From positions 18,499,440-18,563,439 of the forward strand of contig NC_092270.1 in assembly GCF_036320965.1 (NCBI RefSeq): 64,000 nt of DNA, written 5' to 3'. How positions within the stretch are numbered: the stretch's first letter is position 1; each line of letters begins with the position of its first letter. The position numbers were made by a program, and so were the translations under genes. This DNA comes from Panulirus ornatus. Lineage: Eukaryota; Arthropoda; Malacostraca; Decapoda; Palinuridae. The notes beneath the pieces were generated by a model. That model made no database searches, was not told the DNA's origin, and saw only the letters and a program-made list of their open reading frames with translations. Shown piece after piece: positions 45,501 to 56,004 of this stretch.

Positions 45501-46010
45501 CATATTCACAGGCTCATATACACATACCCATGCATACTTCACAGTTCCAATCTTTCCTTTAGCTCACACTATTCTTGATCCATTCCATCCATGCTCTGTA
45601 ACACCGTCCCGTACTCTTGATGACAGCAGAATTGCACATCCTTCATTTCCTCTTCCTCGATAATTTTCACTCATTCCTGTCCATACCACACCTTCCGTGT
45701 CCCCCCATAACTTGCATTCATTTCCATTTTTACTCCACACACACCCTGCCCAAGGATATGGGTTTCCCTATTCCCCAGCACATCCATGCTACAACTTTTA
45801 AACCTCTCCACAACCTCCCTTCTTTTACTGTCATAAATCATCCCATTCAAATTCAGCGCCATCACTCTCATTTGCTCATTTACGTTACCCTCGGCTAACT
45901 GGCAGACTTCAGTGCAGTTTGGTAGCCTTTTGTGCCTCACCCTTGACAGGTCACTGGCAGAGGGCAACACCAGCACAGTGTTCCCAAAGGCAGCGAGGCT
46001 CCAAAATTGT
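42563..46010 (-). mobile_element. RTE-like family B, nearly full length but dead, minus strand
   Basis: The complement carries, from high to low coordinate, an endonuclease start (MALNLNGMIYDSKRREVV, then MDVLGNRETHILG) near 45870-45760; LNAKVG-equivalent VNAKVGCD and ENGSYLVDICAERGLF near 45100-44990; linker (WKEYFEELMNVGEGE near 44230); RT (WRKHMTELVNALWDVL, VDVRQGCVTS, LFEDDTELFVESEEEL near 43360, with catalytic FADD changed to FEDD); and a C-terminal region with YLGAVLGKCGDMEGEI. The 3' end (42563-42600) is a GATA run preceded by CATGGCCAACCC on the minus strand. Several frameshifts break it. A piece of family A is inserted at 45112-45446. Confidence 0.8.
45112..45446 (-). mobile_element. 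RTE-like family A 3' UTR inserted in family B endonuclease
   Basis: Starts with (TTA)n and TTTTTCGCTGTCTCCCGCAT, continues through the CA/TA-rich UTR and ends with GGCCACATTCGTTCTCACTC. On the minus strand the host frame reads FWKNLND before it and VNAKVG after it, so the insertion split the endonuclease coding region; some host codons were lost at the junction. The insert is UTR only, a severely 5'-truncated retrotransposition product. Confidence 0.8.
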
Positions 46011-46264
46011 CAGTAACTAAAAGTAACAGTGCACTTCATGTGTTTGTCCAAATCAAAAAGTATTGCCCTGATGTAATTGGGCAATGCCTCTTCCTTTAGT
46101 TCCACCCCTAAGGGGTGTACTAACGAGGTCACCATGAGAAGGTGGGGTGGGACTTGGCTACTCCAGTAAAACTAGAGTACCCGTCGAGATGCTAAAACTC
46201 AATACTTTTCCCAATTTTGAGCTGCTTTTCTTTCCACAGTAGCAGCACCTCCTACCTCATTGGC

Positions 46265-46640
46265 TAAAGTGAAGTGAAGAAATCAGAGAGAAGTGTTAGA
46301 TCAAATGGGTGGACCTGGAGAAAGTGGTGCCCTTTAGATACCTGGAATGGATGTATGGAACAATAGGGGGTGAAGTGAGTAACAGGGTGGAGGAGGGGGC
46401 TAAGGTCATGGATGCATTAAGGAACGTGGGGAGGAAAATTTCAGTGTATATAAAGGCAAAGATGTGCTTGGTAGTTATAGTAGTCTCAGTAGTGTTGTAT
46501 GACCATAGATTCATAGGTCCTGAATACAAAGGAAAGGAAGAGGGTGAATATTATGGAAATGAAATGCTGAAGGACAGTATGTGGTGTAAGATAAGTTGAT
46601 CTTGTGAGGAATAACTGTTAAAATAGTTTGATCTTATAAG
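46265..46640 (+). mobile_element. Degenerate RTE-like RT C-terminal fragment, plus strand
   Basis: The frame at 46309-46599 reads VVPFRYLEWM, GGEVSNRVEEGAKVMDAL and NVGRKISVYIKAKM, matching the 'FRYLGV...EVDHRVGEGAKILGALKNVW...KAKMG' block of the young copies. No RT core present. Confidence 0.7.
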
Positions 46641-46748
46641 GAATGACTGTGAAAGGGAGAAGAGTGGTAGTAAGACAGTGTAACTGAGATAGCATACTAA
46701 GATATGTTGAAAAGTATGAGCGCATGAAGTAGATGAGCAGAGACATAC

Positions 46749-47170
46749 TTTTTTTTTTTTTTTTTTTTTTTTTAACCAAATTCCCTTTTCATGCTGTAGT
46801 GAGGTAGCATCAAGAACAGAGCAAGGATGGCCCCACATTTGCATACATACAGCTTCCACCTGTCATATATAATGTACCAAAACTAGAGTCTACCATCCCC
46901 AGTTAAACCATGCAGACTTTATTTTATTGAAAATTCAGTGCTTTATTTGCACTGATTCAGCTCATTGGCAACACATTGCCCTCCTGTTTACCATGTCAGT
47001 CTAATTTTATCCTGTCCGGTGCAAGCCTCTTGCCATCATGACTATTCTGGCTATGATACCGCAAAGCATCCTACACTCCATCTTTCTATCTCCTTTATGG
47101 TATATCCAGTTCCCCTTCTTCCTCCACTTTCAACACGTAGATGCTCTTAGTCAGTCTTCACCATCATTTG
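46749..47170 (-). mobile_element. Old RTE-like 3' end, minus strand
   Basis: Begins with a 26-base T run (the poly-A tail on the other strand), then GTGAGGTAGCATCAAGAACA and a decayed UTR and RT C-terminal stretch (ACACTCCATCTTTCTATCTC, CACTTTCAACACGTAGATGC). Much more diverged than the other copies. Confidence 0.6.
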
Positions 47171-47911
47171 TTGATTTTTTCTTTGTGCCTGAACATACAT
47201 AACTCTGATGATACTGTCACAAATGGAATTAGAGTCCATATAGCCATGTTCCATCGCAACTAACACAATCTTCGTCAAACTCTCGAGTCACCCTGTCCAC
47301 AGTGCCATATTCTGCTCCTCACACCACATCTCACTTAGTAGCCAGTTGCCACATCTTCAACCAACACCAAAAGATCTTTCAGAATTTCCGCAGTGATAGC
47401 AGCCCTTGTTTTTTCACGTTCATCTTTCATTTCATCCAGCACAGAAAAGTGGTTACATATTTTGTTTCTTAACTTCTGTTATTAAATAAGTACCCACACA
47501 TATTTATCCCTCAGAAGATGGATAGAGGCAGTGAGAGAAATGATTAAACAAGGAACATTTCAATTGAGGATGTAAAAGGAATGATTTTCAACCTAATGCA
47601 GTGGAGGCATTTTGAATGTAGACTTGATAGGAGTGGTAATGCTGGTCTAAATTGGTAAATCAACTTTATATGTAAAGTTAAAAGTGCTTATGTACGTATG
47701 GAAATTCATGTTTCACTTTAAGTCATCAAGCATGTGTTGAGGATGTGTGAGTGGTTTGAGAGGCTATATTCACCTAGTCCAATCAATGATATTAGTAATA
47801 GATTTGATTATGGATAGACTGATAGATAGACACATACATAAGATTGATTTACTTGCTCAAATGATATGTATATTTAAACAGCATTATTGTAAAGTTTGCA
47901 AATTTTTTCAG
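47171..47911. other. Intron 3 end, no feature seen
   Basis: AT-rich sequence leading to the exon 4 acceptor AATTTTTTCAG. Confidence 0.5.
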
Positions 47912-48046
47912 GAATATTTAAACACAGTCAGACTGTGTGCCGGGCCCTGCTAGCAGATATTACCCCTCCTGAGGAAAGATCGCAGGTGTTTGGGACATTT
48001 AATGCCTCATCTAGTATGGGCTTTATCATAGGTCCCATGCTTGGAG
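47912..48046 (+). CDS. MFSD9: MFSD9-like exon 4 (TM4-TM5, motif C)
   Basis: 135 bases, phase 1 at both ends, acceptor TTTTTTCAG and donor GTAAGA. With the split glycine it encodes GIFKHSQTVCRALLADI, TPPEERSQVFG and TFNASSSMGFIIGPMLGG. KHS-x5-RALLAD-x3-PEERS is the diagnostic MFSD9/MFSD10 cytoplasmic loop and helix 4-5 region, and G-x3-GP-x2-GG resembles the TM5 motif C of MFS antiporters. If the donor is skipped, translation stops at 48076-48078. Its 3' end appears to be the first unit of a decayed intronic repeat (48029-48505). Confidence 0.92.
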
Positions 48047-48505
48047 GTAAGATCCTATGTTTTAGGTCTCATATATAAAGGTATGACTTTATTGTTATGG
48101 TCTGCATGCATGCAGACAGACCATACCATTATTTTAGGTTTCATGTATAAATGTAGAACTTCCCTATAGTAAGTCCTGTGCTTGAAGCTAAGGCAATAGT
48201 GTTATAGGTCCCGTACTTGGAGGTATGACCTTTTTACTGGACGTCTTATCCAAGAAGATAAGACCACATTATTGCTTTCCCCACACTTGGATGAAACTTC
48301 TCATTTTTGTAATGATATATCATGATAGAAAACATTATTTGTGTATCATCCCATTCCTAGAGATAAGACTTGTATTGTAATCTTTATTTCTTGTTAAACC
48401 TTATGATTATACTTTGAGTCCTTGGGTATAAAAAGCAGTATTTCCACACCTATGCTTAGATGTAGAACCATGTTACAGTAGGGCCTGTGCTTAGGCGTAA
48501 GATTT
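48029..48505. repeat. Degenerate ~35 bp tandem array containing copies of the exon 4 end and 5' splice site
   Basis: The real exon end reads ATAGGTCCCATGCTTGGAG|GTAAGATC. Similar units follow at roughly 33-37 bp steps: starts near 48063, 48097, 48136, 48170, 48205, 48240, 48274, and after degraded stretches near 48346, 48445 and 48477. The clearest copy (48204-48230) differs from the exon end at four of 27 positions and keeps a GT donor (CTTGGAG|GTATGA). Others read GCTTGAAGCTAAGG, AGAAGATAAGACC, CTAGAGATAAGAC and GCTTAGGCGTAAGAT. The array contains several pseudo-5' splice sites and appears to start inside the coding exon. Confidence 0.65.
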
Positions 48506-48520
48506 CACAATTGGAAGGAT

Positions 48521-48935
48521 TGTAATAAAACTGGAAATTCTGTAGAGCATGTGGTGTGACCAGATGGAACGAAGAAAGAAATGAAAGAATGTATGTGAGA
48601 TGTGGCATGGCAAGGAATGCAAAGGGAATGAATTGTGGAGTGGTAGAATGAATGGAATGTAATACTTTAAGGTGGTTGGGGTTTAGAAGGAGAGTGTATG
48701 ATAGTACCATTAAAGGAGGTGTTGTGAGTAGAAGACCACCTGTGACATGGGCAGATAGGGTGGAGGAATACTGGAGGGAGAGAAACAAATGAAGAATGTG
48801 TGGAACGGTGTATGCGAGGTATGTAAGGACAGGGATAAGTAGAGACTCTTTTGTCGTGGCCACCCCTTGATAGGAGTTCTAGAGGGAACAGGCATCAGAG
48901 ATATAGATAGATAGTTAGATAGATAGAGATGGCCT
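48521..48935 (+). mobile_element. RTE-like family B 3' end, plus strand
   Basis: Complementary in content to 42600-42960. It contains GAGAGTGTATGATAGTACCA, ACTCTTTTGTCGTGGCCACC, GGAACAGGCATCAGAGATAT and a terminal (GATA)n run. Part of the RT C-terminus and the 3' UTR remain; no intact frame. Confidence 0.75.
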
Positions 48936-49129
48936 TGATTAGGGCCTCGGTTGTCCATGCCGTCTCAATTAACATTAAAAAAGATAATGATCAATAACTG
49001 TTTTTTCTCAGATTCTTTCTGAATTTTTCAAGTTGCCTAATATCTTTTTTTATATGGGTGGGAAGGCTGTGTAAGATACTTCAAGGGTTATTGCAACATT
49101 TCAGTTTGAATCTATGAAATCATCTTCAG

Positions 49130-49500
49130 AAGTGTATGGAGAGGTCACTGGAGCAACTGGGAATGACTGCTGGTAGCTGGATGAGGCAGTGCACTCAATG
49201 GTTATTATGCAATGCTGTGGTGTGTAGTTGTGGTAGTCTGTCTTGGCCCATGTTCTGGTTGTTGAGTTTTGGTTGTTGTTCCTTAATGATTAGAGCTTTG
49301 GCAATTTGTAGGCATCTTGTGCCTTGTTCACAGTGTAGTATCCATGTAGATTTAACTGTTGTCTCGTGTGAGAGCAGTGCTATGCTTCTTAGTGACTTGT
49401 TTGGTGGAGCCTCATGTAGTCTTCTGGATAGTGTGCAGGTTGTGCTTCCCATATAGGTCTTGTTAGTTACTAACGTCACCTCTTTTATAACATTGAAGAA
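49130..49500 (-). mobile_element. Penelope-like element fragment: GIY-YIG endonuclease end, minus strand
   Basis: The 94-codon frame on the complement (49479 to 49195) reads TYMGSTTCTLSRRL, ALLSHETTVKSTWILHCEQG, CLQIAKALIIKEQQPKLNNQ and GQDRLPQL. Y(M/I/V)GST-x3-L-x-RR followed by a helix ending in E/K-ALxIK-x2-P-x-LN is the C-terminal GIY-YIG domain layout of Penelope-like elements. The usual GIY half and catalytic Glu are altered or missing (AKALIIK where EALLIK is expected). Fragment only. Confidence 0.65.
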
Positions 49501-50950
49501 AGGCCTGTTTTATCCTTCTTTCTATCTGCAAGGAGTTTTCATCATCATTAACAATAGAAATATCTGTAGAGAGATGTATTTAGATTATTTTTTATAGCAA
49601 ATACTTCACTGCTGACCTATGTCTCTCCATCATTTGATAGATTTCCAGTAGATGTTACGACTGTATGGAGGAATTATTGTAACCAAATTTATGACCTTGC
49701 TCGAGCAACGCTTATAAAAAAAATTCATCCCAAAGTACATGGTTTTTGGGTTTAGTTGCTTGTGTAGCCTCAAAGTAGATGTGTCAAACTTGGTGCTGAA
49801 ACTACGTATGGTACACAGCTCTCCTTATCTGATACCTCATGCACTTTTTGGCCACCTCAGCCTTGTTTTAGGAGCCCAACTTTAAAGCTCTGAGCTCTGA
49901 AATTTCCACATATGTATTTTCTCAAACATTGATTCTGTACAAACAGAGATTTGGAGAGTGCTTAACGTGTAAACTTTTTTTTCCATAATGACTCCCTTTA
50001 CTTAAAGAAAGTCAGTTAGTGTGGAAACTTCCATTCATTCCTTGAAGGTGCAGTTCCTCATAGGTTTCCTTAGCTCCATGTTTGTCTTTTCTGGCATTTT
50101 TACGAATAAAACTAAGCAGTAAATGGTACCACTACTGCCTCATATAGTCTAGGTGTTTCAGAACTTATACAGGTTATGCTTCTCTAATCATCTATTTGAG
50201 GAACCAGTTGCTTTAGCTTTTCTGCCACAGCCCAGTTGAAAGCTGTCGAACATCTTAGTCCTTGTACAGTCTAAGAATTTTTATGACGGTTAGCTCCTCC
50301 TTATTTCTTCATGAAAACTCTGTTCCTTTTAGTTGTGGGCTTTAGAAAAAGAGGTAATGACAAGACATAAATATCATCTTTCTTGATGGTAACATGTCTT
50401 GGGTCAAGACAAACCCAAACCATAGATTCTTGGCTAGAGTGAGATGAGTGTGTTTGGAAATACCACTATAGATATTTATTCTTAGAAAACTGCAACAGCA
50501 TAGCATCACTCCTTTGCTTAGTAAAATCTCTTTAAGTCTTATTAGAGACCACCATAGACTATTGAGAGGAACCTGTATGTTAGTTCAAGATGCGTAAAAC
50601 AGCAAAGAACACCCCTTCCTTGTTTAAGGAACTTATTTTTTTGACCCAGCATGGCCCATATATTCCCTCTTGAGAAACATTCCTTGGAGATGAATAAAAA
50701 ATCTTTGGCATTTCTGAAATACATTTGTTAAATTAATGCTGTAGTCAAGAGCTGTGGAGGATTTACCTCGTGTGAATCAGGGCACCACAACCCTCTGAAC
50801 AGATGGTTCTTGATATGCCACAGGATGGCTTTGCCTTTGTTTATCCTTTAGTCTAATATTATTTCGTCAAGCCCTCCTCCTTCAGGTTGATATACTTTCA
50901 AGCCCAAAGAACCTTTTGGCAGTGGAGAGGAATATAAGTTGTTGAAAATT
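49501..50950. other. Intron 4, unclassified repeat-like sequence
   Basis: No named element. Part of this stretch (about 50385-50465, AAACCCAAACCATAGATTCT) resembles 57335-57415 (AAATCCAAACTGTAGGTTCT) and may be a diverged interspersed repeat. It lies upstream of the Penelope-like fragment on the minus strand, so it could include the rest of that element. Confidence 0.35.
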
Positions 50951-51278
50951 AAAAACTTTCTCTCTAAGGCAGTATCTCACAAACATTTTTTTTTCTAAGA
51001 TGTTTTCTCCTTGTGTTCCCTTCTGTTCTCTTGAAACACTCTCCTCTCAACCATCAGTGGCTAACTTTCTCTCTAAGGCAGTATCTCACAAACATTTTTT
51101 TTTCTAAGATGTTTTCTCCTTGTGTTCCCTTCTGTTCTCTTGAAACACTCTCCTCTCAACCATCAGTGGCTAACTTTCTCTCTAAGGCAGTATCTCACAA
51201 ACATTTTTTTTTCTAAGATGTTTTCTCCTTGTGTTCCCTTCTGTTCTCTTGAAACACTCTCCTCTCAACCATCAGTGG
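50951..51278. repeat. Tandem repeat, 109 bp x 3
   Basis: Nearly identical units start near 50952, 51061 and 51170 (ACTTTCTCTCTAAGGCAGTA in each) and end at CATCAGTGGC. Virtually no divergence, so very recent. The pyrimidine-rich units lie about 450 bp upstream of exon 5. Open frames through it are artefacts. Confidence 0.96.
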
Positions 51279-51729
51279 CTTTCATCAGAGTAATGCCTGT
51301 GACCTGAGAATTATGCAGCGATAGGCTGGTATGAAACTGGATTGGCATTGGGATGGGAACATCACCACCTTCATGGTGTCACTGATTGGTCAAGGGAAGA
51401 CCAGGGACAGAACAAGCAGGCTGTTACTATTGATAATTGATTTAGCAGTGAGCGTGAGGCAGCTTTCACCAGAAGGCAGGGTTTAAAGGCTCCTATCCCT
51501 GAGGGATCCTAGGAACTTTCTTACGCTCAGAGGACACTAGCCCAGAGAGAAAGTTTTTCTCTTTTGAAACTTACATAATCTTGTGTAATATTACTGTTCT
51601 AATTATGTTTTGATTCATAATTCTTTTCTTGTCTATGAAGGTAATGTGACTATGTGGTTGATAATATAATTTGATTTTAAAGATAAGTATTTCATGGCTG
51701 GAATAATGATATAATCTATAATGTTTCAG

Positions 51730-51804
51730 GTCATATTTCAGAACTTCAGGATGGGTTCTCTCTTGTGTGTAACCTGGGTGCTTCTTTCTTTGTTGTAAAT
51801 TTCG
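51730..51804 (+). CDS. MFSD9: MFSD9-like exon 5 (loop and TM6 start)
   Basis: A 75-base exon, phase 1 to phase 1, acceptor ATAATGTTTCAG and donor GTAAGT. It encodes HISELQDGFSLVCNLG and ASFFVVNF; together with exon 4 this gives GPMLGGHISELQDGF, which parallels the GG-YLTELEDGF sequence I recall in vertebrate MFSD9. The rest is the start of TM6. The small size and correct phase on both sides support it. Confidence 0.88.
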
Positions 51805-52399
51805 GTAAGTCAATTTTTTCATCATATTAAATGATTAAACATTTTAAAGAAATTAAAAGATATTACCATTTTTTTATATGACTTGTAGCTTATTTTGCTG
51901 AACATATTTAGTAAAATGAATTGAATAAATCTAGCATCTGGTCATATGAGCTATTGGGTAGTGTTTTCTATATGTTGAAGAAGAATGTGAAAAGTCATGA
52001 TGACAGATGTCATTAACTCAAAACACATAATGGAACATTGTAGCAGTATCTAGGAACACCCGGGACTAAAATAATATAGAAGTTCTATGTATAAATTGCC
52101 ATCAGTAGTTTTCTTTTTTTTCTGTGAATTTTCACTATGATTTCCTATATGTGAGGGTAGGTAAAATGCACACAGTTTCACAGCTCACTTACATATATCC
52201 TTGGCTGATGTCCTTTATCTTAAAGAGAACAAAGTCTTCTACATTACAACAGCACTTCCTAATTTTTCTTCTTTTTACAGTAAGTTAGTTTGTCAGATAT
52301 CACTTGCATCCCACTAACCTTGTCACCTTCACATATGAAGTGCCTCCAGCAGTCATTTACTTTGCATCCACAGCAGTAGCCAGTCTCTCTCATTTCCTT
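51805..52399. other. Intron 5 start, no feature seen
   Basis: AT-rich sequence; no element recognised. Confidence 0.45.
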
Positions 52400-53350
52400 C
52401 ACTGATCTGCCGGTGCTTCTTTACTAATTCATCTTGTGCCATATATATACATCTGAGCCATATCATTGTAAACAGGTTTTTGTCCTTGTTCCTTTCCATT
52501 TATTGTTTCACAGATCTTCATTATTTTCTGATTCTGTTTTACTGCATAATTTATTTATTTCTGCAGCTCTTATTTTATTTTTATGTTTCAAAAGAAAAAA
52601 GTTTCACATCTATCATTAAATGACTCTCTTTATCATGCAATTTTCTTCCACACTCTGAACTTTCAGTTCTTATCCTTTGCTTGGTTTTACTCTTGACTTC
52701 AACTTTCTCACTACCATCATTATTAATCTTATCCTTAATGTTTGTAAATATTGAATCTTTTTCAGTGCAAAGTTACCTTTGGACTTCTCATCTATGTAAA
52801 AGACAAAAATCAGGCTGCCCAATTTCTTCTCTGATAATGAAATAGCATTATCTACATATGAAAGCTTTGATGACTTCCCGTGTGTTCTACAATGGTATGC
52901 TTATGCCATGCAATCACCTCATTTCATTCTTGTATCATGCAATGGCCCATTCAAGCAAATATTAGATATCATGATGACAGTACATAGTCTAGAAGTACTC
53001 CCACATTTATTTTAGTCCGCTCACCCTTATGACAACTTTCTTTACACATGCTTTTTCAAAATTCGTAAATGCTGCAAATGCTTTCTTTTTCTCAATATTT
53101 ATCTCTAGTACATGATTAAGAAGAAAAATGTGGTTTGCTATGGCTCTTTTCTTTGTAAATCCTTCTCTTTTTAAGCAAAGGGAGGTCAGTAATTACTCCT
53201 CTCCATTCATCCTTGTTTTCTGGGACATTCAACACTCTTTCTCATCAGCAAGTACCCGTAAATGTTGTTCCATTTTGCTGTTTCTTTTATAGAATACCTT
53301 GTCCTGTGTACCTCAAAGGTAGCATCTCTTAACCCATAGATGTCTCACTA
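52400..53350 (-). mobile_element. Degenerate non-LTR RT fragment, minus strand
   Basis: The complement near 53150-53040 reads KKRAIANHIFLLNHVLEINI then KKKAFAAFTNFEKA, the RT block with first catalytic Asp (here Asn: FTNFEKA versus FxDFxKAFD). About 150-250 bp further on are fragments resembling the palm region (NAISLSEKKL-type). Shorter and more decayed than the RTE copies; probably a different LINE family. Confidence 0.5.
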
Positions 53351-53694
53351 AGTTTTCCTTTGCAACCCTCAAAATTGATGTTTTTCAAATTGTTTTAGAA
53401 ATGTATTTAACCTTATAGTTTTAAAGATATTCAGAAATGATAATGAAAATCTCCATTAGAAGTATATCTCATCCACAGTTTTATTCTGATAAGGTGTAGA
53501 AGCTTTGTGAATATTTCAGCTGAATGTGCTAAAAAATGTGGGTTTGAGGACTGGGTATCAAGTGAGCTGCTGCTGTGCATGTGTTATCATTTATTTTACC
53601 CTCACTGAATAACTTGATACTGATTATTATTATGCTCTGTATTATATGATATATCTTTTCATGTTATAATAGATGTGATTACTTGAATATTAGG

Positions 53695-53960
53695 CAAGAG
53701 GATTAGGTAGAAGTAGTTGGTTGGAACATCAGGCAGGAACGTTATGTGGATGCATTTGGTAGAAGTTGTCAGTAGGAATGTTGGGTAGGAGGCTCTGAAA
53801 ACACTGCGTTAGAGTTGGCTTTGTCTATGGCCTGTTAAGGGTATGGCATTAAAGGCTAAGAAGCAATGCTGGAAGTCACCAGTTTTGGAAACTCTTTTTC
53901 CATGGCCACCCCCTTAAAGGAGTGAGCTAAGGGAACAGGTATCAGAGATCTAGATAGAAA
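53695..53960 (+). repeat. Interspersed repeat ending in GATA-like tail
   Basis: Homologous to 58100-58365. Shared blocks include GAAAACACTGCGTTAGAG / CAAACACTGCACTAGA, GCATTAAAGGCTAAGAAG, and GGAACAGGTATCAGAGAT / GGAACAGGCATCAGAGAT followed by TAGATAGA. The 5' half holds internal short repeats (GGTAGAAGTAG..AGTAGGAA). The end matches the tail of family B (48880-48935), so it is a family-B-mobilised or family-B-derived short element. Confidence 0.75.
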
Positions 53961-54944
53961 AAGTAATCGATGATGTTTTCATAACGGCCAAACGAAAGTT
54001 TGTAAAACTACCAGCTGCACCAGTTAGTTGTAGTGTTGTCAAGGTCAAGCAGGTGCTGGCAACACTACCTCCACCTTTGCAAGAAAACCTCCTCCTGCCT
54101 CATTTTACTCAGCTTTCAGTGCTGGGAGAACTAGTGTTCTTAAGATCACTCTTCAGATGATCCAAAGGGAGATCATCATCATTAAATAATTCAGGATCAT
54201 CATCTGCCCGTTCCTCTATATCTAGCTACAAACTCCTCAGTTTTCTTCCAAGAAAACTCATGAAAGTGAGCACTTATTGGCATTGCTGGAGGATGGTTGA
54301 ATATGGGGAGAAATTATCTTGCATGCCTCTTGAGCCATCATCCAGGTGCTGCTCTGCTCACATGAATATCTGTCTTTATATGTTAAGGGGTTGATTGATA
54401 CAGTCTTGAGTGCCTCTACATTACCTCAGTTTTACTGTGCAGGTAGAGGCAAACTGTTTCACATAATGTGCTGTAGCATAATGCCTAGGGCAAGCCAGTA
54501 AATTGAAATCCATGTAGAGATATGGCTTCCCACGAGAAGTTTCAAGGTTCCAAGGTGCACAAACACGTATATCCCCTGATAATCTTTCAAGAAGTCCAAA
54601 GTGCTTCAGTGAAATTAAAATGGACTTGAGACATGAATGTCTTCCATAAATGTCATCAAAGAACTAATGACACTAAGGCTAATTCTGGTTCAGTTAGTTT
54701 CATTGTTGGCTGAGAATCTACAGTTTGGGTTTATCTTACCTCCATGTGACAATGTCATCAAAGAGATGATTTTTGAGTCTGTACACAACACAAAATCTTC
54801 TTCCACAGCTGAAGGTCATAAGGAGTAAGAGTTTTCATGAGAAAATATTGAGGAGCTAAATTGTTGGAAAAACTACTAGATTTTAGAATGTTTGGGACTT
54901 TAGAAAGCTCTCATGGGTTGCATTAAGGAAGCAAATGGTCTTCT
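53961..54944. other. Intron 5, unclassified
   Basis: No recognised element. A plus-strand 63-codon frame (54637-54828, LAENLQFGFILPPCDNVIKE) reads like protein but has no family I can name. Confidence 0.3.
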
Positions 54945-56004
54945 TAGAGATGCTCTGTGGAAGGTATTAAGAATATATGGTGTGGGAGGCAAGTTGTTAG
55001 AAGCAGTGAAAAGTTTTTATCGAGGATGTAAGGCATGTGTACGTGTAGGAAGAGAGGAAAGTGATTGGTTCTCAGTGAATGTAGGTTTGCGGCAGGGGTG
55101 TGTGATGTCTCCATGGTTGTTTAATTTGTTTATGGATGGGGTTGTTAGGGAGGTAAATGCAAGAGTCCTGGAAAGAGGGGCAAGTATGAAGTCTGTTGGG
55201 GATGAGAGAGCTTGGGAAGTGAGTCAGTTGTTGTTCGCTGATGATACAGCACTGGTGGCTGATTCATGTGAGAAACTGCAGAAGCTGGTGACTGAGTTTG
55301 GTAAAGTGTGTGGAAGAAGAAAGTTAAGAGTAAATGGGAATAAGAGCAAGGTTATTAGGTACAGTAGGGGTGAGGGTCAAGTCAATTGGGAGGTGAGTTT
55401 GAATGGAGAAAAACTGGAGGAAGTGAAGTGTTTTAGATATCTGGGAGTGGATCTGTCAGCGGATGGAACCATGGAAGCGGAAGTGGATCATAGGGTGGGG
55501 GAGGGGGCGAAAATTTTGGGAGCCTTGAAAAATGTGTGGAAGTCGAGAACATTATCTCGGAAAGCAAAAATGGGTATGTTTGAAGGAATAGTGGTTCCAA
55601 CAATGTTGTATGGTTGCGAGGCGTGGGCTATGGATAGAGATGTGCGCAGGAGGATGGATGTGCTGGAAATGAGATGTTTGAGGACAATGTGTGGTGTGAG
55701 GTGGTTTGATCGAGTAAGTAACGTAAGGGTAAGAGAGATGTGTGGAAATAAAAAGAGCGTGGTTGAGAGAGCAGAAGAGGGTGTTTTGAAATGGTTTGGG
55801 CACATGGAGAGAATGAGTGAGGAAAGATTGACCAAGAGGATATATGTGTCGGAGGTGGAGGGAACGAGGAGAAGAGGGAGACCAAATTGGAGGTGGAAAG
55901 ATGGAGTGAAAAAGATTTTGTGTGATCGGGGCCTGAACATGCAGGAGGGTGAAAGGAGGGCAAGGAATAGAGTGAATTGGAGCCATGTGGTATACAGGGG
56001 TTGA
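54913..56004 (+). CDS. Non-LTR reverse transcriptase, N-terminally truncated ORF (copy 2)
   Basis: A 363-codon open frame whose first ~11 residues (MGCIKEANGLL) come from flanking DNA; element coding starts at RDALWKVLRIYG. It retains GLRQGCVMSPWLFN, LLFADDTALVAD and the whole C-terminal region, but has lost the first catalytic block (AFMDLEKAYD) present in copy 1, so the RT cannot be functional. Compared with copy 1 there are five amino-acid differences (three Val to Gly/Gly/Asp, one Val to Glu, one Asp to His) and four silent changes. Confidence 0.9.
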   Translation: MGCIKEANGLLRDALWKVLRIYGVGGKLLEAVKSFYRGCKACVRVGREESDWFSVNVGLRQGCVMSPWLFNLFMDGVVREVNARVLERGASMKSVGDERAWEVSQLLFADDTALVADSCEKLQKLVTEFGKVCGRRKLRVNGNKSKVIRYSRGEGQVNWEVSLNGEKLEEVKCFRYLGVDLSADGTMEAEVDHRVGEGAKILGALKNVWKSRTLSRKAKMGMFEGIVVPTMLYGCEAWAMDRDVRRRMDVLEMRCLRTMCGVRWFDRVSNVRVREMCGNKKSVVERAEEGVLKWFGHMERMSEERLTKRIYVSEVEGTRRRGRPNWRWKDGVKKILCDRGLNMQEGERRARNRVNWSHVVYRG

